From contig JAJDAH010000238.1 in the NCBI GenBank assembly GCA_029261965.1, positions 20,453-84,452 on the forward strand: a DNA stretch of 64,000 bases, given 5' to 3'. Numbering within the stretch: position 1 is the first letter of the stretch; each line of letters opens with the position of its first letter. The position numbers and the translations under genes are program-made. Positions 52,030-60,443 of this stretch are shown here, in pieces. This DNA comes from Polyangiaceae bacterium (lineage in GTDB: Bacteria > Myxococcota_A > Polyangia > Polyangiales > Polyangiaceae). The notes under the pieces are model-generated. The model was not told where the DNA came from and ran no database searches. It worked only from the letters and a program-made list of their open reading frames with translations.

Positions 52030-53075
52030 TCGCGCCGGTCCACCGGGCCATCGAACGGCGGCGTTTGCATGCGTCCCAGGGCACAGATTCTCACGCCGAG
52101 GAGCTCCGCCTCCACCCGTTCGAACAAACGCGGCGCCGACGAAATGCCGACCGCAGTGAGCTCTCGACAGAGAGGCGCCACGAGCTCCCACGCTTGCTCG
52201 ACCGAGTCAACGCTCGTCACGTGCAGATTTCTGCCGACCGGCGGAATGACGATGACGCCGGACGTGCACCCCACGAAGCCGCCCACACCGCCGCGCAACT
52301 CCCCACCGTAGGCCACGGTATCGCGATACTGCGCCAGGTCAGCGAGCTCGTCGGCCGAACGCGGCCCGGGCGGAACGAGGCGCGCCGCCTGCTCGAGCTC
52401 TCTGGCAAGCTCGGCCGCTAGCGTCCGGGCCTCCGTCTCCCTGCCGACCGCCAGCACCAAGCGCGGACTGAGGCAACCCCGCTGGTCGAACGGCACGACG
52501 TCCCGCACGATGGCCGCCGAGGCCCCACCTTCGGCCGATCCTAGATCGAGCAAGACGATGCCCATGCCCGAACCGTGTCGATGAATCACGACCGATTCGG
52601 GAGCCTCTTGGGCAACAGCGTCCAGAGTTTCGTCTCGACCGTAGATCCAGAGATGGTCCCCGGCAGTCGGACGAAGCTCGTCGGCGATTTCGAATGGACC
52701 CCCGGCCTCCGAGAGCAACCGCACGGTGTCCGGCTCTCGGCGCGACGGGCGAACCACGACTCGGGCGGACTGTGCCAGCGCGAGCGCGAGCGCTCGATGC
52801 GCACCGGTGAAGACATTCGAGCTCAACAGCACGTGGGCCGCCGGTGCGGGTTCCACCGACTGAATGAGACGAGCGAGCTCGGCGTCGCTTGGAGCCGTCT
52901 CGAGGCAGCGCTCGAGAGCTAGCGCGACTCCCGCCGGCGACAACCCCGTCGAAGAAGGCAAGATCTCGCGAGCGCGAGCCCCGATGGGATCGGAAGGATC
53001 GGCCAAGCGGCGGGCCGCCGAGACGAGCCGTCGGATCCGCTCCGCGGCTGGACCGTCGAACGGGGGTTCGCTCAC
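52017..53075 (-). CDS. LuxC-like acyl-CoA reductase
   Basis: The 352-residue protein resembles LuxC fatty acid reductases: VLLSSNVFTGAHRALALALAQS is a nucleotide-binding region, and VVPFDQRGCLSPRLVLAVG has the catalytic Cys (about residue 201) in the FDQxxCLSP motif of LuxC. It would reduce acyl-enzyme to a fatty aldehyde with NADPH. The GTG at 53075 overlaps the LuxE-like stop (GTGA). It ends a three-gene operon with a LuxE-like synthetase and a class III aminotransferase; no luciferase genes are present. Confidence 0.85.
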   Translation of the reverse strand: MSEPPFDGPAAERIRRLVSAARRLADPSDPIGARAREILPSSTGLSPAGVALALERCLETAPSDAELARLIQSVEPAPAAHVLLSSNVFTGAHRALALALAQSARVVVRPSRREPDTVRLLSEAGGPFEIADELRPTAGDHLWIYGRDETLDAVAQEAPESVVIHRHGSGMGIVLLDLGSAEGGASAAIVRDVVPFDQRGCLSPRLVLAVGRETEARTLAAELARELEQAARLVPPGPRSADELADLAQYRDTVAYGGELRGGVGGFVGCTSGVIVIPPVGRNLHVTSVDSVEQAWELVAPLCRELTAVGISSAPRLFERVEAELLGVRICALGRMQTPPFDGPVDRRDQGR

Positions 53076-54166
53076 CGCGCACGCACCATCTCCTCGACCG
53101 CCAGCGAGCAGCCCCGAGCGGGCGCCCCTGGCCGACGGCCAAGCAGCTCGATCCCCTCGCCCTGACGCCGGACGAGGTCCTGAGTGACGACGGCCACGGC
53201 CGAGTCGACGTTGCCCAAGTCGACGAAACGAGCGAGGCCGGCGTCTCCTTCCGGCACCGCCTCGAGAGACGAGGGATCGACCGGAGTCACCCTCAGCCAT
53301 CGCGGCGGCAGATAGACATCCGGCGGGCCGACGAACTCTCCGCCTTCGAGCGTTCCTTCGTAGAGCTGGCTCGTGAGCTCGGTCATTCCGTACTCGCCCA
53401 CGACGGACGTCGTCGGTATGCCGAAGGCGCGCGCCACCCCGTCTCGAAGCTCGACGGCATCGACCTCGCGGGTGCGACCTTTGAAACCACCTGTCGGCAT
53501 GACGACCGACCCAGCCGGCGCGTCGATTCTCGACGTCCCGAGGGCGTCGAGTAGCGCGACCAGGGCAAACGCCGTCGCTGCGACGAGCAGCCCTTCCCCC
53601 CGTTGGGCCGCGACGCTCGCCGCGCGCCGCAGACGGTCGACATCGACGGAGTTTTCCGTGAGCAGGTAGCGCTCGTCCGCGTCGCGACCCGAGATCTCGA
53701 CGGAGCCGAATCGTTCGATGAAGAACCGGACCATGCGAGCGAGCGACGAGCTGGGGGAGGATGTCGTGAGCGCCACGACGTGCATCGGGCGCGGAGCCAG
53801 GGCTCGGGCACCGTGAAGTAGCGACAGCTCTCGGTAGGTTTCGAGAGTGCGCATCGGATGGCGGCCTGTCGCCTCTCCGCTGGTGCCACTGGTTTCGAAT
53901 CGAGCCACATCGAGACTCGGCTCGTGCACGGCGACTCGTGTCAGCCGAAACGCTTCCGACGGCACCGCCGGGATTTTTTCCACCGCACGCAAAGCCCCGC
54001 CGTGCCGCTCCACGAGGCGACGAAACCCTGGGCAGCGCGCGCACTGAAACTCGGCGATGGCGAGAGCTATCTCGTCGAAGGTCTCCTCGGGCTCGGAGGC
54101 CAGCGCGAACGCCCGCACTCGCGCATGCAGACGCTCGGACTCATCGACCAGCGCGGGCTGGCTCAT
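53072..54166 (-). CDS. LuxE-like acyl-protein synthetase
   Basis: The 364-residue protein has the adenylate-forming motif ETSGTSGEATGRHP, GEYGMTELTSQLYEG as the second AMP-binding region, and a C-terminal RGCSLAVEEM whose Cys (about residue 353) is the LuxE acyl-carrying Cys. It activates fatty acid with ATP and passes the acyl group to the reductase subunit. ATG 54166 overlaps the aminotransferase stop by four bases, and its stop overlaps the LuxC start, so all three are coupled. Its fatty-acid chain length is unknown. Confidence 0.85.
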   Translation of the reverse strand: MSQPALVDESERLHARVRAFALASEPEETFDEIALAIAEFQCARCPGFRRLVERHGGALRAVEKIPAVPSEAFRLTRVAVHEPSLDVARFETSGTSGEATGRHPMRTLETYRELSLLHGARALAPRPMHVVALTTSSPSSSLARMVRFFIERFGSVEISGRDADERYLLTENSVDVDRLRRAASVAAQRGEGLLVAATAFALVALLDALGTSRIDAPAGSVVMPTGGFKGRTREVDAVELRDGVARAFGIPTTSVVGEYGMTELTSQLYEGTLEGGEFVGPPDVYLPPRWLRVTPVDPSSLEAVPEGDAGLARFVDLGNVDSAVAVVTQDLVRRQGEGIELLGRRPGAPARGCSLAVEEMVRAR

Positions 54167-55545
54167 GCTCCGATGGCGCGGAGCGATTCCTCGAGCGCCC
54201 CGGCGAACGACTCGAGCAGCTCCTCCGCGATGGTCAGCGGGGGAGTGAGCACCAGGGTTTCGCGCTGGCCCCCGCCGCTCGAAACGATGTACCCGCGTTC
54301 GAGCAGCTCGCGCTGAAGCGTGACAGCCCCCTTCGCCGAGGGGGTGCCTCGAGCGCGCCCGCCGAGCTCGATCCCCAGCATCAGGCCGGCTCCCCGCACC
54401 TCGACGGAATCGAGGCTCTGGGTCGCGCGCCGAAGCCGTTCCAGCCACCGCTGCCCAACGTCTCGGGACCGCTCGACGAGCCCACCTCGTTTCAGAGTGT
54501 CGAGCGTCGCGATGGCCGTGGCACAGGGCAGCGGCGCGCCGGCGAATGTCGACGTGTGCACGACTTCCTCGTGCTGCTGCCATGCCGCCATGACCGCGTC
54601 GGTACCGATGCACGCGGAAATAGGCAGTCCCCCTCCGAGCCCCTTTCCGAGGCACACGATGTCGGCGACCAGTCCCGCCGAAGGCGAATACAGCATCTGA
54701 CCGGACCGCCCAAGCCCGGTCCAGATTTCGTCGGCGATGACGAGGGTGTCGCTCGCCTTCGCCATCCTCCCTACCTCCTCCAAGAAACCATCTGGTGGGA
54801 GCCGGACTCCGGCTCGACCCTGGATCGGCTCGAGCAGAATCGCCCCGACGTTCGGGGAGCTGAGCGCGAGTCTGACTCGCTCGAGCGCCTCGTCGCCGTC
54901 CGTGGCGGTAGGCCAAGGAGTCCACTCGATGTGAGGGTTCAGCTGGGCCGAGAAGGGCTCGCGGTAGCTCGACCGCAAGCCGCACGCGGCGAGCGGGCCA
55001 TAGCTCAGGCCGTGATAGGCGCCCTCGAACGCGACGATTCCTGGTTTGCCCGTAGCGAGCGCCGCAGTTTTCATGGCCGCGCTGACCGCTTCGGCTCCGG
55101 ACTGAGCCAGAATGACCTTGGCCCCAGCGGTGGGGAACAGCTCGGCGAGCCGAAGCGTCAGCGCTATCTTGGCTTCGGACGGGTGCACGTCGCCGAGCGC
55201 TTGCAGCAGTCTCGACGTCTGCAGCTCGATGACCCGCGCGATCGATGGGTGGTTGTGCCCCAGCAGTTGCGCGCCGAACCCCGCGGCTAGATCCACGTAG
55301 CGGTTGCCATCGACATCGACGACGTTCGAGCCCTTGGCCGTCGAATAGACGACGGTGCCCGGCGTCCACAACGACGTAATCTTCGAACCGGGTCGCTTCG
55401 CACGCGTCGGTCCCATCGGGGCGGCGGCGACCGAGGCACGCGTCATCCACGAGCGCGACTGCGGTCCGGGGGGCGTCGCCGTGATGACCGGCGCGTCGTT
55501 GCCGGGTTTCTCTTCCGGCGGCGGAGGGATCTCGCTGAAGCTCAC
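54163..55545 (-). CDS. Class III PLP aminotransferase
   Basis: The 460-residue protein shows a class-III (omega/4-aminobutyrate type) aminotransferase: GSNVVDVDGNRYVDLAAGFGAQLLGHNHP, LIADEIWTG-type region (LVIADEIWTGLGRSG) with PLP Asp, and VCLGKGLGGGLPISA with the PLP Lys. It transfers an amino group to an aldehyde. The operon partners are predicted to make fatty aldehyde, so it may form a long-chain alkyl amine. The GTG start at 55545 has about 30 disordered residues before the fold, a Pro-rich extension that is unusual. Confidence 0.9.
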   Translation of the reverse strand: MSFSEIPPPPEEKPGNDAPVITATPPGPQSRSWMTRASVAAAPMGPTRAKRPGSKITSLWTPGTVVYSTAKGSNVVDVDGNRYVDLAAGFGAQLLGHNHPSIARVIELQTSRLLQALGDVHPSEAKIALTLRLAELFPTAGAKVILAQSGAEAVSAAMKTAALATGKPGIVAFEGAYHGLSYGPLAACGLRSSYREPFSAQLNPHIEWTPWPTATDGDEALERVRLALSSPNVGAILLEPIQGRAGVRLPPDGFLEEVGRMAKASDTLVIADEIWTGLGRSGQMLYSPSAGLVADIVCLGKGLGGGLPISACIGTDAVMAAWQQHEEVVHTSTFAGAPLPCATAIATLDTLKRGGLVERSRDVGQRWLERLRRATQSLDSVEVRGAGLMLGIELGGRARGTPSAKGAVTLQRELLERGYIVSSGGGQRETLVLTPPLTIAEELLESFAGALEESLRAIGA

Positions 55546-55610
55546 GGCGCCACCCTGCTACATGCGGGGCGTCATGTCAGGCTCAAACGAGCCGCGAGCC
55601 TGACCGGGAG

Positions 55611-56510
55611 TCAGGAGCACACACGATTTCTGCCCGACCGCTTGGCCTCGTAGAGCTTGGCGTCCGCACGCTGAATCAAATCGTTCGCGGTCTTGTCGGA
55701 CTCGAGCATCACCGCCGCGCCGAGGCTCACCGTGATCGGAATGCGCTCGCCCTGGAACACGAAGCGGTGTTCTTCGACTTTCGCTCGAATGTCCTCGGCC
55801 AAAAGCACCGCGCCGTCGAGCTCGGTCTCGGGCAATACGATGACAAACTCCTCTCCGCCGTACCGCGCAAAAACCTCGTCCCGACGGATGCGCTCCTGTA
55901 CGACGCGCGCGAGCTCTCTGAGCACGTAGTCCCCCGCGAGGTGACCGAACTGGTCATTGCAGCGCTTGAAGAAATCGATATCGAACATCACGAGACAGAG
56001 ATCGCGCTCGTGACGCCGCGCGCGGAGAACCTCTCGTTCGAGGGACTCGTACAAGTAGCGCTTGTTGTGCACCTGAGTGAGACCATCCACGATGGTCATC
56101 TTGTAAATTTCTTCGTGGTACTTCGCTTCGGCGTCCGCCCCGGAGAGATACTTCAGGATGGTCGGCCCGACCTTGATGCGGTCGTTGTTGTTGAGCAGCC
56201 GCTCCTTTGGGATCTGTTCCTCGTTGACGTAGGTTCCGTTCGTCGAGCCCTCGTCGCACGCGTACCAACGCTCACCACGGCGCTCGAGGCGCGCGTGGCG
56301 CCTCGAAACCGAATCCCCTTCGAGCACGATGGTGTTGTCGGCGCCTCGTCCGATCCGAAGTGGTCCGGTATCGAGCACGAACCGCTTGCCTAGTAGCGTC
56401 GGTTCCTTGGTGTAGATCACCACCAAGCAATCGTTTCCGGTGCTGTCGCTTTCGCTGAGCGGTCGCTGAACGACCTGCGTTACCCGGGTTTTCTCGTCGA
56501 ATTCGCTCAA
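55611..56510 (-). CDS. FHA-GGDEF diguanylate cyclase
   Basis: The 299-residue protein has an N-terminal FHA domain (PLRIGRGADNTIVL, SRRHARLERR, GSTNGTYVN) and a C-terminal GGDEF domain with the active motif RYGGEEFVIVLP. It makes cyclic di-GMP. The I-site position reads RRDE rather than RxxD, so product inhibition may be weak. FHA suggests activation by phosphothreonine from a Ser/Thr kinase. The start is a TTG at 56510 with no strong Shine-Dalgarno. It is 246 bases downstream of the next minus-strand gene and may be transcribed alone. Confidence 0.9.
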   Translation of the reverse strand: MSEFDEKTRVTQVVQRPLSESDSTGNDCLVVIYTKEPTLLGKRFVLDTGPLRIGRGADNTIVLEGDSVSRRHARLERRGERWYACDEGSTNGTYVNEEQIPKERLLNNNDRIKVGPTILKYLSGADAEAKYHEEIYKMTIVDGLTQVHNKRYLYESLEREVLRARRHERDLCLVMFDIDFFKRCNDQFGHLAGDYVLRELARVVQERIRRDEVFARYGGEEFVIVLPETELDGAVLLAEDIRAKVEEHRFVFQGERIPITVSLGAAVMLESDKTANDLIQRADAKLYEAKRSGRNRVCS

Positions 56511-56756
56511 GGTCGGGGGTCCGGGAGTTTACGGAGCAGGGTAGGAGGGACGCCGGGGATGGACCCTCCATAGTAAGGAGTGGCGCGGCTACAGTGCACC
56601 ACTGAACAGGCTAACTCCGCGGTATTGTTGACGTCAAGGCGGGGGAAACACGGCACCACGACGCGGCGACCGCGCAAAAACCCTCGCGACGGCGGGAGTG
56701 CAACCGGCTCATGGCGTCCTTCGTCGGCCGAACGGCAGCGGCGCGAGTCGCGGGTT

Positions 56757-58631
56757 TCACTCGAGCGGGACGTCCAAACCGACGAGCTGCATCAGTCGAA
56801 GGGCATTGCCGGCCGTGACCGGCCCTTCGCGGAGCTTGTAGTCGAAAGTCATCTCTTCGCCCTTCACGCTCTCTCGGAAGTGCACCAGCTCGACGCGCGA
56901 AGCCAGCTCGTCCGTCAGGTTGCACAGCTCCATGTCGTGCGTTGAAACTGCGCCGGTCGCCCCCCGGCGCAGTAACTCGCTCAGTACCCACCTCGCGCCG
57001 ATCTGCCGCTCTCGCGAGTTGGTGCCGTGAAGGATCTCGTCGAGCAAGAACAGGACCGGTTGCCCGTCCCGCGCGCCATCGAGTACCAACTTGAGCTTGC
57101 CGATCTCGGCGTAGAAGTGGCTGACGCCTCGCTCGAGAGAATCGCTGATCCGCACGCTCGTACGCACGGCGAGAACGGACAGCTGGAGGCGCTCGGCCGT
57201 CACCGGTGCGCCCGCGTAGGCCAGGACCGCCGCGAGACCCATGGCCCGCAGTAGCGTGCTCTTCCCGCTCATGTTCGAACCGGTCACGAGCATCGCCACG
57301 CCCGAATCCGGCAAGTTCACGTCGTTGGCCACCCGCGCGGTCGACGAAATCAGTGGGTGAGCCAAGCCCTGCGCTACCAGCTTGGCCCCTCCGTCCTCGA
57401 ACTCCGGCCAGCATGTGTCGGGTTCGTCGTACGCAAACGCGCCGAGGGATCCGAGCGCCTCGAGTTGTCCGAGCGCTCGAAACCACTCGCGGACCGTCTT
57501 CCCAGATCGCTTCTGCCAACGCTCGAGCCTGAGCACGCAATGAATGTCCCAAAGCAAAAGTGCGTTGACGAACGGGTGAATCAACCCGTTGTGCCTGAGC
57601 TCGAACCATCCGAGTCCCTTCTCGAACTCACGCATGGACTCGCTGGGGCGCTGTTTGCCGACGAGCACGCCTTCGCGCAAGCGACGCAAGAGCGTCGACG
57701 GGAGGTCGACGCCCTCGAGCAGCTCGAGCATCGGGCCGTATCGTAAAAACGCTCCCTCGGTGGAGGACACCGCCATGAACACGCTGGTGGTTTCGCCGCG
57801 CATCCGAAAGCCGACGACGAGCTGGATCAAGAGCGGAACGCCCCACAACGCGGCGGGCAACCCGAAAGCGAACGAAAGCGCCAAGCCGAGCAGCGTGAAG
57901 ACGGGCAGGATTCGAGCAGTCCAAACCACGAGCGGGCGGTCGAGCAAAAGTGGCGCACCCTCCGCCCACTTTAGCAACGGCTCGGGATCGGGTACGACCC
58001 GCCGTTTGCTCTTCTCCGAGCCCGGCTTCTTGGCGTCGTTCGGATCGACGACTGCCATCGCGAGCGCTTCGAGCTTCTGGCGAGTGTCGAGTTCTGGCCC
58101 GAGGGCGCGCGCCGCCTCCTGGCATCGGCACGATTCGTCGACCGTTCGAGGCTCACTGAGAAGCGTTGCGAGCGCCTGTTGCCCAAAGTGCGTGTGCGCG
58201 GTGCAAAGGCGCTGAAACAGCGAGCCCCGTCCAAAAACGTCGAGGTCGTCGGCGTATGGGTGTCCGCTGAGCTTGAACGACGCCCCGTCGTCTGGCAGCT
58301 CGTGCCAGCCGTCGCTCACCCGAGCGAGAGCGTTTTGGTTCACCCTTTCCCATCGCCGCGCATCGTCTTCACGCTGGATGACGCGTCCGTGCCACACCAC
58401 CAAGACGAAAAACCACAAGGCGCCGACCGCGGAAATCGGGGCGGTGACGAGCGGCGTGCTACCGGCCACAGCGAACAGCCCGGAGATCGTCGCCGTGGCG
58501 AAAGCCACGCCTCGCAAATTCGAAACCAAGCGCGAGCGTGCCCCATGCTGCTCGGCAAGCGCGGCGTGCTCCCCAGCACGCTTGGTGTACAGCTCGATTC
58601 GTTCGGTGCGATTCGGCACGGCGCGAGGCAT
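56757..58631 (-). CDS. Membrane-associated MutS-like ATPase
   Basis: The 624-residue protein starts with about two hydrophobic segments (residues 36-75) and has a C-terminal MutS ATPase domain: VTGSNMSGKSTLLRAMG (Walker A), LFLLDEILHGTNSRER (Walker B) and STHDMELC. It lacks the MutS mismatch-recognition N-terminus, so it is not a mismatch-repair MutS but one of the short membrane MutS-related proteins of unknown role. Gaps of 21 and 12 bases join it to CheB and the upstream genes. Confidence 0.88.
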   Translation of the reverse strand: MPRAVPNRTERIELYTKRAGEHAALAEQHGARSRLVSNLRGVAFATATISGLFAVAGSTPLVTAPISAVGALWFFVLVVWHGRVIQREDDARRWERVNQNALARVSDGWHELPDDGASFKLSGHPYADDLDVFGRGSLFQRLCTAHTHFGQQALATLLSEPRTVDESCRCQEAARALGPELDTRQKLEALAMAVVDPNDAKKPGSEKSKRRVVPDPEPLLKWAEGAPLLLDRPLVVWTARILPVFTLLGLALSFAFGLPAALWGVPLLIQLVVGFRMRGETTSVFMAVSSTEGAFLRYGPMLELLEGVDLPSTLLRRLREGVLVGKQRPSESMREFEKGLGWFELRHNGLIHPFVNALLLWDIHCVLRLERWQKRSGKTVREWFRALGQLEALGSLGAFAYDEPDTCWPEFEDGGAKLVAQGLAHPLISSTARVANDVNLPDSGVAMLVTGSNMSGKSTLLRAMGLAAVLAYAGAPVTAERLQLSVLAVRTSVRISDSLERGVSHFYAEIGKLKLVLDGARDGQPVLFLLDEILHGTNSRERQIGARWVLSELLRRGATGAVSTHDMELCNLTDELASRVELVHFRESVKGEEMTFDYKLREGPVTAGNALRLMQLVGLDVPLE

Positions 58632-58652
58632 TATCGACGAAGAGTCACGGGG

Positions 58653-59723
58653 CTACGCGATGATTCGCTGAACCGCCGGCGCAATCAACGAAAGCGGCGA
58701 CACTTCGTCGACCACTCCCATCTCCGCCGCGGCGCGGGGCATGCCGAAAACCGTCGATGTGGCCTTGTCCTGGGCCACCGTACGTCCGCCGGCGACCTTG
58801 ATGGCGGCGAGACCCGTGGCGCCATCCCGCCCCATTCCAGTGAGAACCACCCCAACGACTCTCGGGCCGTAGGCCTGTGCAAGAGAGGCAAAAGTCACGT
58901 CCGCCGCGGGTCGCAGTCCGTGCACGGCTTTGCCATCGTCGAGAAGCAGGCGACCGTGGCGAGTTACGGTCAGGTGCTGTCCGCCCATCGCGACGTAGGC
59001 GCGACCGGTCTCGAGTCTCTCGTCGCCGCGAACTTCCGCGACGGGAAATCGTGTGAGCTCGTTCAATTGCTTGGCCAGGGCGGCCGTGTAGCCGACCGGC
59101 ATGTGCTGCACGATGATGAGCGCCGTCTCATCGAGCCGGAGTCGCGGCACGATTTGCGACAAGGCCGCGGGTCCCCCGGTCGAGCTCGCGATAGCGACGA
59201 TTCGCATGCCCGGCGGCATGGATTTGGGCGCGCTGCGTCTCGGCCGTGTGGCTCTCGTGCTCGACGACAGCGGCGACGAGTCGAGCGACGGCGCCTCGCG
59301 GGTTTCCAGAGCGGCCAGATTCACGGTGCTCGCCTCACGAATCTTCTGGATCAGCTCGCCTTCGATAGCCGCCAGGCTGGCGCTCACCTCACCGCTCGGC
59401 TTCTGCACGAAATCGACCGCGCCGGCGGCCAATGCCTCGATCGTCTCGGCCGCCCCTTCGCGAGTGTGAGCGCTGAGCATCACCACCGGCGTGGCTCGCT
59501 CTCGAAGAATCGCACGCGTAGCCTCCGCGCCGTTGAGCCCGGGCATGTTGAAGTCCATCGTCACCACGTCGGGCCGGTGCTCCACCGCCATCGTCACCGC
59601 CGAAGCGCCATCGCCCGCTTGTCCGACGACTTCCATCGCTGGTTCGCGTTCGAGCATGCGTGTGATCAGACCCCGCATGAATGCGGAGTCGTCGACGACG
59701 AGCACGCGGATGCGGGCAGACAC
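58653..59723 (-). CDS. cheB: CheB protein-glutamate methylesterase
   Basis: The 356-residue protein has an N-terminal receiver with VTMDFNMPG (phospho-Asp) and a C-terminal CheB methylesterase with the triad in ASSTGGP (Ser), VQHMP (His) and GMGRDG (Asp). It removes methyl or amide groups from chemoreceptors. No cheR, cheA, or receptor gene is in the window. GTG 59723 is the start. It sits in an operon with a nucleotide cyclase, suggesting a non-motility Che-type use. Confidence 0.94.
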   Translation of the reverse strand: MSARIRVLVVDDSAFMRGLITRMLEREPAMEVVGQAGDGASAVTMAVEHRPDVVTMDFNMPGLNGAEATRAILRERATPVVMLSAHTREGAAETIEALAAGAVDFVQKPSGEVSASLAAIEGELIQKIREASTVNLAALETREAPSLDSSPLSSSTRATRPRRSAPKSMPPGMRIVAIASSTGGPAALSQIVPRLRLDETALIIVQHMPVGYTAALAKQLNELTRFPVAEVRGDERLETGRAYVAMGGQHLTVTRHGRLLLDDGKAVHGLRPAADVTFASLAQAYGPRVVGVVLTGMGRDGATGLAAIKVAGGRTVAQDKATSTVFGMPRAAAEMGVVDEVSPLSLIAPAVQRIIA

Positions 59724-59735
59724 GAAACCCGGACT

Positions 59736-60443
59736 CTACTTCTTCGTCCGACTGAACTCGATGATCAACGTCGCGCCGACCATTTCCGTGCTCGGCCGCC
59801 CCACATGACGGCGATCCACGACGTCAGCAATGCACTTTCCAGCCGCTTCGTTGATGCTTCGGCGTTTGACGATGCTCGGGCCCTCAGCGCGCCCGCGCTG
59901 GCGCACGAGGAACCGCACGTGGAGCTCGCCCTTGTCGCGATACATTCCGCCGTTTTTCTCGATGCACTCGACATAGCGCTTCGTCGGGATGCGGAGCTTC
60001 GACAGCGCTTTCGGCAGATCTCCTTCGTCGACCTTCAGCGGGCCTACGGAGAGGGAGATCGTGTATTCGGGTGTGGGAGCGTCCGGTGGCAGGGGGACGG
60101 CGCTACCGCTCGTGGACGGGGCAGCGCTCGTGGATGGGGCCGCGCCCGGATTTGGGGCGGCGGGTGGACGCGCGCTCGACGATGGCGCAGCCGCTGGTTT
60201 TTTCCTTGCGCCTCGCTTGCTCTTGTCGCTCGAGTACGTCTTCTTCAGCAGGAGCCAGGCGGCCTCGTTTTTCGTGATGCATCGAATGAGCCTCCCGCTG
60301 CCGTCGTTCACACGCCCCCAGGGGCACTTTTGGTCCTTCGGGCCGTCATCGGCGACGGCAGGGGGCACCAAAAAGAAGGCTGCAACGAGCCCGGCGAGCA
60401 ACATCCACGGCGCACGGCTGGATCGCTGGGGTGTGCTCATCAT
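59736..60443 (-). CDS. Secreted protein with signal peptide, TonB-like/AgmX-type C-terminal region (tentative)
   Basis: The 235-residue protein has a signal peptide (LLAGLVAAFFLVPPAVA), a Pro/Ser/Ala spacer (APSTSAAPSTSGSAVPLP) and a C-terminal domain with RYVECIEKNGGMYRDKGELHVRFLVRQRGRAEGP...CIADVVDRRHVGRP. The Cys...Cys and 'VRFxVxxRGR' pattern resembles the repeat domain of myxobacterial AgmX/energy-transducer-like proteins, but this is tentative. Its ATG overlaps the stop of the cyclase gene by four bases (ATGA) and CheB follows in 12 bases. Confidence 0.6.
   Translation of the reverse strand: MMSTPQRSSRAPWMLLAGLVAAFFLVPPAVADDGPKDQKCPWGRVNDGSGRLIRCITKNEAAWLLLKKTYSSDKSKRGARKKPAAAPSSSARPPAAPNPGAAPSTSAAPSTSGSAVPLPPDAPTPEYTISLSVGPLKVDEGDLPKALSKLRIPTKRYVECIEKNGGMYRDKGELHVRFLVRQRGRAEGPSIVKRRSINEAAGKCIADVVDRRHVGRPSTEMVGATLIIEFSRTKK

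Noticed and set aside
52017..55545. A bioluminescence (lux) operon
   Set aside because: luxA and luxB are absent and an aminotransferase takes their place.
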